Assembly: GCA_033816765.1 (NCBI GenBank)
Contig: CM066287.1
Coordinates: forward strand, 1,054,001 to 1,118,000
Length of the DNA: 64,000 bases
Direction: 5' to 3'
DNA from: Nothopassalora personata
Taxonomy: Eukaryota; Ascomycota; Dothideomycetes; Mycosphaerellales; Mycosphaerellaceae
Under the pieces are notes generated by a model. That model worked only from the letters and a program-made list of their open reading frames with translations. It had not been told where the DNA came from and did not search any database. The translations under genes and the position numbers were made by a program. The first letter of the stretch is position 1. Each line of letters starts with the position of its first letter. Positions 55,691 through 64,000 of this stretch are shown piece after piece.

Positions 55691-57042
55691 TTAGAGGGAT
55701 TTAATCTAGCCTCTTAAGCCTTAAGGATCTTTAAGGTCCTTTTATAATCCATCTTTAGCTAAGCTATAATAGTATCCCTAGCTATATGGTAGTTAGGTAG
55801 CAGTAAGCTTAAAAGCTAGGTTATTCTTATATTAGCTTTCCTATAGTACTGGCCCTCTAGGTTAATATTAGCAATCCTCCTTCTAAGAGACACTAGGTGT
55901 GTCTATACAGATCTAATAGTGAACTCTTCACTTATCTTAAAGTTCACAAACTGTTTTGTAAGCTTATGTGCATAGGTTAGTAACACTTAGCTATACTTGT
56001 TCTAGAGATGCACCTATATCTTAGTAGCTTTTCTAGATTCGCAAGAGCCCTTAAGCTTAAATTCATCTTCTTCTATAATCCTACTTAGGATACTAAAGCA
56101 GTAAGCTGCATTTTGTTTTGTCTATGTTAGTATATTAAGAATCTCTTTAATCTTAGTCTCTTCCTAGAGTTTTAGGTTCTTGCCCTTAATGTTGTTAAAT
56201 AACACTTCTAACAGGTCATCAATTATAAAGAATGCTAACTGGCTCTCTATCTTATATCTCTAAAGGTTGAACTATCTCTTCTAGTTGTCTCTCCTAAGAA
56301 TTGGGATTTTAGTTCCCTTCTCTTCTCCTTTCTCTTAGTATAAATCCATAATAAATTGAATATAATAAAACAAGGTGTATATGCTTTAAAGTCGTGGCTC
56401 AGGTCCTGCTAAGGCTTTTAGCGTAGAATAGTAAGGTTCGTAGGTGTAGATACTAAGGCCTACTTAGTAGGGTAAAGAAAGAGCGGTATAGTCTCGGAGC
56501 TAGGACATAGGTCTGTCTCTCCTAGTAGAGTTCCAAATAACTTGCTTAAAGTCCTTCTTAATAGTATCTCGATGCAGTTCTGCCTATAGAGTGTCTTTAA
56601 GGTATTAGCTTATAGTAAGCTGCATAGAGTCCTTTTCTAGATTACCTATTACTTAGTATTAAACTAAGCTCCTTAATAGGATAGATAGGGTAGACTTCTA
56701 CTTCCTAGATGTTTTCTGCTATAATAGCAAGGGATATAAGTAACCTGTACTAATATAGGTTGCTCTTACTCCTGCACAAACCCGGGCTTATAACCTGTAA
56801 AGTTAAGACCTTATAGGATACGTAGTTAGTAGCGGAGTAGAGTAAGAGATTAATCTTTAACTAGCTAACAGCTACAGGGCATGCAGCAATATATTAGGAA
56901 CCAATGCGTTAGTTGTGTTAGATGTCTATCTAAGCTAAAGGGGAGAGAAGGTGTCTTCCGATAAGCTAAGTTATCGTAGATGCCTTAGGCTATTAGATCA
57001 TAACCTAACTGTTAGCTCCCCCTAAGATGCTACATCTTAACA
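55691..57042 (-). mobile_element. Copia 5' part in the right arm
   Basis: It contains part of gag, the leader and the 5' LTR (56796-57042), and is the inverted counterpart of 35712-37063. The same insertion site, next to TATTC (rc GAATA), shows it is the duplicate of the Copia B insertion and not a separate insertion. The remaining about 4 kb of Copia is absent. Confidence 0.9.
56796..57042 (-). repeat. Copia LTR in the right arm (247 bp)
   Basis: It starts TGTAAAGTTAAG and ends CATCTTAACA, the exact inverted counterpart of 35712-35958. Confidence 0.93.
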
Positions 57043-58972
57043 TATTCTATATATCCCTCCTCGAGCCGTACGCGGGTAGCGAGAAGGATAGAGGTACTAT
57101 AACCCTCGCTAATAAGGACGGGGAATATAAAGTAGAGGTAGTACTAGGAAAGCGTAGGTATAAGGGTAAAGTGTAGTACCTAGTACGATAGAAGGGCTAG
57201 CTAGAAGAGTATAATAGCTAGGAGCTAGTATAAGGACTCGCGAATGCTACGCGTATAGTAGCCGAATATAAGGCGTTAGCGAAGACGGTATAAGCCGGCG
57301 GAAGGATCCGCGAAGGCTACGCGTATAGTAGTCGAATATCAGGTACCTACGAAGGCCGTATAAGGCGCTAAAATAAGGGCATAGGTTATATATTTTGGCC
57401 TTAACCCTTCGGTAGCTAGATATAAGGACCTCTACCCCCGATAGTAAACTTAGCTATAACCTACATATAAGATACTAACCTATAGTATGTTCTATCGGAC
57501 TAAAAGGCTCGCTTACTTAGTTAAGCGAACACCCCCGATAGTAATAACATTAGAGAGGGAGGTAAGGAGAGAGAAGAGTAGAGAGAAGAGTATTTATTTT
57601 AAAAATAAACTTTTATAGGGCGCGCTACGGCGCTACGTAGATAGAAGATAGGCGCGTAGTAGGCGGCTAATATACGCAGAGCGTGCAATTACTCGTTATT
57701 ATTATCCTTATTATCCTCCTTATTATACTCGCCCCGTAGGGCTAGTAGTAAGAAGGCCCTATCGGCCGCGGTGGTATCGATGTTTCTAGCCTATAGGAAC
57801 TATAACTACGGTTAGCATAGGACACGTATACGACACGTATAGTACTTATAGCACGGCCGAGCTTGAAGAGCCTATTAAGGGCCCTGTTCTACTCTTACTA
57901 TAGAACTACGGACGTAGTAGCGGCGGCGGAGGAGGGGGTAGTAGTAGTAGAGGCGCCGGTAAAGCGTACGCGGGTGTCGCCTATACGCTTATTCTTATAG
58001 GTACTAAACTGCCTGTTAGCCTAGGAGGAGGTTAGCCGATTTATATAGGGAGCGACAGTACGCCGTACACGGCGAGCGTAGGGAGCGCTAGCGAGGCGTA
58101 GTACTTACCTCTAAGATCTACTTGCCTAGCTAGGCGTAGACGTTATACTACTAGTCTAGAGCATCCTACTCTTATTTAGTAATAGGGTTACTAAGCCCCT
58201 AGATAAGCTTATCGCGCTAGGCGCGAGCGGCGCGTAGGCGAGCTACTAGCTACGCGATAGCGACGCTAGTGTTACTAACGTAGGGGTGCCTAATGTCTCT
58301 ATAGCGCCTATACTTCTTAAGTAACTCGCCGGTAGTAACACTATTACACGTATCCTACTAGTCTACTATACTATTAGTAAGCGTATCGTAAGCGAAGAGC
58401 GTAGCGAATACTTACTAGCTACGAAGTACGGGAGATAATGTATATATATCTTAATATCTATACCTAGGCGCCTAGCTAGTAAGGACTTAGGGGTCTACGG
58501 CCCTAGTACGCTAAACTTACGCTTAGCTAGCGTATTTAGTGCCGAGCGCGCTAGACATCTATACTAGTAGTACTAGTAATAGTGTTAGTAGTACTAATAG
58601 GCCCCCTATAAGGGCCTCCTAGCGGAGCTAGTCTTAGATAGCTTCCTCTAAAGCTATAGTAGTACTAGCGGGTCGCTAGATAGTCGCTAGCGAGGAGCTA
58701 GTAGATCGCTAGTAGTACGGGTATAGTACGCTACGAGAACGTAGTATAAGGGAAAAGAAGGAAAAGGAGGGAGATAGTACGCTTCTTAAACCCTCGTGTT
58801 AGTTAACCCGGTAACTATAACTTTACACCTACCTATACTACGATAACGACACGTACGAGACCCGTAGGCGGGTTACATAGTAACGGAATCTACGAGAAGT
58901 AGATAGATTACTTATATAGAAACCTCCTAAATCCGCGAGCTAAGGGTAGCTCGTCCTAGAAGGGGAGGTAGT
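57043..58972 (+). mobile_element. Gypsy-I 3' part in the right arm
   Basis: Inverted copy of 33782-35711: integrase/chromodomain remnant first (about 57043-57320), then the noncoding 3' region with the antisense gene on the minus strand. Almost no CpA/TpG remain, while CpG is frequent. Confidence 0.88.
57874..58665 (-). pseudogene. RIPed copy of the Gypsy-I antisense gene (right arm)
   Basis: Mirror image of 34089-34880. Exon 2 is 58362-58109 (254 nt), bounded by a TAG acceptor and a GTAAGT donor as in the left arm. It shares the left arm's stops, so it adds no independent evidence for conservation. Confidence 0.68.
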
Positions 58973-59170
58973 TATAAGGGTAGCCTATAGCTAACCCTTA
59001 TATATAATGGGGCTATGCCCGGCTTAGTATGCCGTACGTAACGCGCATGCGTACACTAGGAGACGCGCATAGCGTCGATAGAAGAAAGTAAGCTTTAGTT
59101 TATCTACGATTAGAAGATCGTAGGCATGCTATACATTACGACATCCCCTTATAGCCTTACGGCCCTAATA
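58973..59170 (+). repeat. Gypsy-I 3' LTR in the right arm (198 bp)
   Basis: Inverted counterpart of 33584-33781, with the same RIPed ends (TATAAGGGTAG at the left edge). Confidence 0.85.
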
Positions 59171-59493
59171 CGAACCACGACGGAAGTCTTAGTATAAATA
59201 TAAGAGAATTTAATAACATCGTTCGAATACTAAGCAATAAGGACGAATAGTTCCCTATATCGTAAGGAAAATACTAAGTACTAAAGGATTACGAAGAAGA
59301 ATATATATAATAAAATTACGATAGACTAACTTACGGACACTCTAGAACTTTAAAGATAATAGACCTAATATAGCGTAGCTTCTTATTCCTATAGATAAGA
59401 CTTAAGGTATTACGCTATTAATGTCTACTAACTACCCTATGTAGGCCTATCTAAGTTGTGGTAGTATGGAGCGGCGCTTATGTAAGCAGAGGT
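59171..59493 (+). mobile_element. Gypsy-II remnant and short unassigned flank in the right arm
   Basis: 59171-59417 is the inverted counterpart of the Gypsy-II piece 33337-33583. 59418-59493 (about 75 bp, GTCTACTAACTACC onwards) is not assigned and may be part of element X's outer end. Confidence 0.7.
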
Positions 59494-62400
59494 ATTTACC
59501 GGTCCCGGGACCGTGAAATAAGGTCACGTGACGAGCAGCGCAGTAGCTAGATAAAACAAGAGGATTGGCGGACCTAAACTCCTATACCCTCTACTCGAGA
59601 GGTATAAATTGAATTGTTGCCTTAATGCTACGCTTACAATAGTTAGCTACGTAGTATATATATCTTAATAGCTATACTAGGTCCTGCTAGCTTACCTAAA
59701 TGTCTAATCAAACCTAAATGAAATTAGGGCAAGTTGGACCTAAGGAACCCCCCCCTCTAGACCTAAGGTCGACATAACTAGACCTAAGGTTAACACCCTC
59801 TAGACCTAAGGTTAACATAACCTATCAGTCGTTAATATATCCTCCCCTATTACGAACCTGTCCTTAGGTTCTAAAGCAGTAAGCCCGGGCACTATAGGTA
59901 GCTTAGTTAGTCGCTATAAGCTAAGGTAGTCTTATAGTAGCATAGCAGCTCATCCTACTATTTAGCTTAACATATAAGATGTTAGGCAATCCTAGGGCCT
60001 ACTAGCGACAGTTTATGAAGGTCGAAAGAATTTCTTTAATAGAGACCGTAACGGTAACGTTAATAATCCGCGACTCGCGCCCGTTGCACTACGTTAACGT
60101 ATACTACGAAACTAGCGAGGGATTGGGCAGCTATGTTAGCATTAACCGAACGGGCTAGATAGTCGAATAATGTAAACGCCATTTATAAGATAAGTGAGTG
60201 TTAGTACTAGTAACCTAATAAATCTAAAGACGAGTCTATCGCGTAGCTAGAAAGTAAGTTAAGGGAAGATAAGTGACTATAAGAAACAAGTAAGATATAA
60301 GGACTAGAAGTACCCGTACCCGAAGCATTAACTAGAATTAGAACTAGAATTAGAACTAGAAACCTATAGGCTACAGCTGTAGCTGGAAATTAACTAGAAA
60401 CTAGGAGCCTATAAACCCGCACTAACTACTTAGTTCCACTCATTCTTACACAACTCCTTTGTCTAGACCTACTCGTTATCGTAGCTAATACTAGTCTTAC
60501 TAGACGCGTCCCTAAGTAGCTAGCTAGTGAAGTTCCTATAGTAGTTACGGAAGAAGCTCTTATTACGCCCTTCGCTTATAAAGTACATCTACTCGAGAGT
60601 AGTGACTAAGCTAAGCTACTTGTCTATTAATTTTATAGCTCGGACGCGCTAATTATGCATCTTCTTATTAAAGAGCTCCGAGTCTAGGCGGACCGTAGCA
60701 TTAAGCCACCTTCTAGCATTAAGGATGACTTCGTTATCGTTCTAAGACTTTAAACCTACTAGGGCATCGGATAGAGGGCTAATGCTACTAAGGTGTACGG
60801 CCGTAGGAAAAGGATAGCCGGGTACTAGGCGTCGATACTTAAACCCTATAGCGCTCTTACTTAGCGTCTTAAAGTCACGATAGAGGTCTATCACCTAGTA
60901 CATACTCTAGCTTCTCTAGAGTTTAAGATAGTTATCGTCGCGGATCTCGATAAAGTAAGGGTTAATCTAACGTAGCGTCTTCTTATATACGGCCTGTTTT
61001 ATTAGAACGCCTATAGTAGTTACCCGCATTTACCTAGCGCTTAGGTCCTCTCTAAACTAGCTAATGCTATTCTTACTTAGGTAATTCTAGACCCTAACCG
61101 AGAAGAAACGCTTAAATCGGCCGTCTTCTATGCAGTCGTTAATCTAGCACTACTAGATAAACTCTCTAGCATTCCCTTACTTATGAAAACCGTGTAAAAA
61201 CTCCGGCCTACTAGTACCCTCTAAGTTAAGAGAGTATAGCATGTTAAGCCGGTTACTAGTCTAGTAGTTTTCAATTTCGAGGTTTAAGTCGACCCTAGCA
61301 TACTGCACTATAGTGTTCGCGTCACCCCCTAATAAGCCCTATTAAAGCTAAAAATCGTAGGCCTAGGGAAGGAGATAAACCGAGTGTAGTGTTAAGGGTA
61401 TAGCGCTACTTATAAGAGCTATAACCCGGGGTCTTATCGTATAATCTATTAGCTTAGAGAATACTACATGTTCTAGTAGACGCCGCCGTTACTAACCTTA
61501 TTTAATTCTCGTAGGTACTATCGGTATACGTCGAATTCTCGACTTATTATCTCTCTAACTGTTTTAACCCGTAGCGCTAGTTTAGCGTCATTATACTAGT
61601 ATAGCATATTACTATTAATGTAGGTACCGGTGCTATTAAGATCGGCTTAGTTAGCTTCATTAATACTAAATTTATCGAGGATCTAGTTATAGTTAGTATA
61701 CGTAACGATACTACTTGTAGTACCGACTTTACCTCGAACACGGAGGTAGCTAAGCGGGTTAATAGTCTTCTAACTACGCTTATTAGGGCGAAACTACGAC
61801 CTATTCTTCACCTTAATAGCTAAAAAACTCTTGCCTTTAAAAAGCTAGTCTTAGACCTTAAGCGCACGCTTACATAGGGTATTAGCGGTAATACCGGGAT
61901 TCGTAACGAAGTAGAGGGCCTTGTAGTAGAAATCTCGAACATGCTAATCGCACATTATAGCGCTAACCTTACTATCCCTCTTAAGAACCTACGAGACAGC
62001 ATATTCGAGCATCTTAAGGCCCGCTATCCGGTAGTTAGGTAGCTAGTTAATGCTATCTACATTAATCGAGTTTCTAAACTTAATGCTATAGTACCGCTTA
62101 TTATAGGTGTAGTTAGCGCGTTTAATCCGGAGGGCCTCGTCTTCTTATAGGATCTAATCCTTAAAGACTAATACATCCCTAATTATAGCCGAAGGTAACA
62201 TAGTAAGTATCGGATTGCTATTCTTAGTTAGGGCCGGAGTGGATCGTAGGGTACTAACCGGTATACCTAGCGGACTGCCTTCGCGTATAGGTGCGCCGTC
62301 TAGCGTTCGGTTAGGCGAGGATTAAGTAGGCGTAGTTATGCCCTTACCTATGCTCTCGCCTATACGGAGCTACTTAAGTCGACTCGACTTACGACCGCCT

Positions 62401-63764
62401 CTCGATAGGACTATAGGCTAGGTAGAGGCTAGTAGAGTTAGCGTAGTACTCTTTACACGTCCTTTGCCTTTACTACCCGGTAGTAGCTAATGTAGCTAAG
62501 GCAGTTACTAGCTAGATGGTCTAGGTTGATCTATGCTGTCCTCTAGGGACGCGGACTTCTTAGTAATAGTACCCTCTATAAAGTATAGAAGGCTATCCTT
62601 ATAGACGGCTAGGCGGTATCTTCTAATAATCTCCCTACTCTTAGCCGACTGCGGATTAATGCTACGTGCTTTAGCCTCCCTATCGCACCGGGTAAGATTA
62701 CTAGGCTCTAGAATTCGCTTACGATCTATGCCCTTACGGCCGATCCTTATACGCTAGATTAATGCCCTCTAAATTCTACTAATAGCCCTACTATAGTCTA
62801 GGTACTTGTTAATAAAGGCCGTGAACTAGCGGCGCCCGCTGTTAGTACTATAAAGCTCGGAGATAACGCGTCGATTAAGAATCTTATTGTCTATCTACTA
62901 TAGCTAGTAGCGGGTAAGCGTAGCTCGAAGAGTCTTCTCTCGGTTACGAATCTCTAAACCGGTCCTACGAATCTTGCCGACGATAGGAAACAAGATATCG
63001 AGCTTCTTATTACTAAGGAATTCATCCTAGTAGCTCTTACCTATGCCGCTCTTAACTTCCTCGAAAAACAGGTTAACCTAGACGGAGTAGTCTTCGAACA
63101 CCTTCTCGAAGCCCTTATAGAAGTCCTTTAACACCTTAACCCGCTTCTAAGGACTAAGCTCTCGGAACATAACATTAGCGGCGGACTTCGGCGTGTTCGT
63201 ATTAGTAAGGACATGCTTAACGTTGTCCGGTAGGCGAAGGGACTCGAACAAGGCCTAAGGTAGGCGGGTAAGCCTAGTAATAGTACTAGTAAGCGCTATG
63301 CTCGAGCTAGCCGGGCGTGACGATAGACTAGCTAAAGCTATAATAACTAGGATTCGCTATTAGTAAGATCGTAAGACCTAGCTATCTCGTAGTGCTACTC
63401 TAGAGTATTAGTAAGCTTTAAAAGCTTAGTGTCGGGGTAGGGGCTTTAAAGGTTAAGGTCGTAAAGAGAGAGAGGCTAAAGAACCGTCTAATATGTTAGT
63501 GTTTAAAGAAAAAGAGAGGAAGTAGTAGGTAGAGAGCTGCGCTTAAGTATGCCTCTTAGCGTATGTCCCTATAATCGTTATAAGGTAGTAGCGCCGAGAC
63601 CGGTCTTATAAGTAGTAAGAGTAGTACCATTAAGGTTAAACTAAAGGTCCGATAACCCTACATGTAACCGAAAACCAGTGCTAGTGACCACCTAGGTAAG
63701 CATTCGGTAGGGGGCATGCTACGCTATTACGTAATCCGATTTACCGGTCCCGGGACCGGTAAAT
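59494..63764 (-). mobile_element. Element X, right-arm copy (4,271 bp)
   Basis: It is bounded by the same palindromic ends (59494-59519 and 63739-63764). It has no SINE-like insert, so it shows the uninterrupted structure; the empty SINE site is near 62955-62975. The long degenerate coding region is on the minus strand. The copy at 53474-53674 shows the element is present at least twice independently. Confidence 0.55.
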
Positions 63765-63999
63765 GTAACTCTACTAACTAAGGTCTAACTAAGGTAAGAA
63801 CACCCTATAAAGTGAAGTCTAGATAACCGAATCGGCTTAATAAACTAAAGGGCATGCGTAACACATGCCTAAGGGAAGTAAACTCCGTACGCTATTACTA
63901 ACTAATTAGTTCTTAGCCTCGATCCTACTAAACTGTGAAATTTCGGCTGTAGAAAGGTCATAAGGCCTAACCTATAGCTTCTTAGATTCCGGTTTAGGA
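63765..63999 (-). mobile_element. Gypsy-III 3' end in the right arm
   Basis: Inverted counterpart of 27934-28169: end of the integrase tail and the sequence up to the element X boundary. It continues beyond the window. Confidence 0.75.
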
Positions 64000-64000
64000 T

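Larger units (their letters stand above)
55691..63999. repeat. Right arm of the large inverted repeat
   Basis: Reverse complement of 27934-37063 apart from the SINE-like insert and an approximately 50-bp deletion. It begins inside the Copia gag, continues through Copia 5' LTR, Gypsy-I 3' part, Gypsy-II remnant and element X into Gypsy-III, and leaves the window. RIP-type substitutions are shared with the left arm at nearly every site compared. Confidence 0.92.

Noticed and set aside
27934..63999. The inverted arms as a plain assembly duplication
   Set aside because: The arms differ by a 756-bp insertion with its own target duplication, by a deletion of about 50 bp and by scattered bases, which an assembly duplicate would not show. 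Long-read confirmation is still advisable.
1..63999. rRNA or tRNA genes
   Set aside because: No cloverleaf with a convincing GTTCGA arm and acceptor pairing, and no rRNA-like conserved blocks, were seen. GGTTCGAAT in the SINE-like repeat (near 55540) lacks the rest of a tRNA.

Overview
The window looks like a transposon-packed compartment of a filamentous ascomycete (Pezizomycotina-like) nuclear genome. Most of it is retroelement sequence in which CpA/TpG dinucleotides are almost gone, TpA is very common and CpG is kept. That is the signature expected from repeat-induced point mutation (RIP), and it turns CAG and TGG codons into TAG stops throughout. I see no rRNA, tRNA or CRISPR array, and only two possible host genes.

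Layout. 1-5391: Ty1/Copia element (copy A, minus strand, cut by the window start), inserted in a Gypsy-I fragment (5392-5787). 5788-9106: degenerate hAT transposon. 9107-11910: low-copy island not touched by RIP, holding a candidate secreted six-cysteine protein (10583-11143, minus), a broken gene (9896-10497, minus) and an LTR-like remnant. 11911-18774: complete Gypsy-I chromovirus with identical 197-bp LTRs and target duplication TTAAG; it escaped RIP but its gag-pol is broken. 18775-19544: unassigned RIPed sequence. 19545-24999: RIPed Gypsy-II. 25000-28169: internally deleted Gypsy-III. 28170-33260: an unidentified element (X) with palindromic ends, carrying a 756-bp SINE-like insertion that was not RIPed. 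33584-53473: one large RIPed Gypsy-I copy (minus) into which Copia B (35712-41325, duplication GAATA), a solo LTR (42860-43186, CTTAC) and a full Gypsy-II (43850-50903, ACCGC) have inserted. 53474-55150: fragments of X and a further Gypsy-II. 55152-55690: a second SINE-like copy. 55691-63999: an inverted copy of 27934-37063.

Two features stand out. First, both chromovirus families carry, between pol and the 3' LTR and on the opposite strand, a gene for a cysteine-cluster protein. In the intact Gypsy-I it can be read as a three-exon gene (209 aa) with consensus GTAAGT donors, branch points and AG acceptors; the RIPed copies keep the exon 2 length (254 nt) and the splice sites. In Gypsy-II the same position holds an antisense reading frame whose cysteine spacing fits a Zn(II)2Cys6 cluster, followed in at least one copy by a charged, probably coiled-coil segment. 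Second, the inverted arms share the same RIP mutations, so the duplication seems to have happened after RIP, while the SINE-like insertion and the intact Gypsy-I are younger than RIP of their surroundings.

All boundaries given to the base rest on LTR ends and target duplications read by eye. Domain extents inside RIPed elements are approximate, because they come from reading through stop codons.
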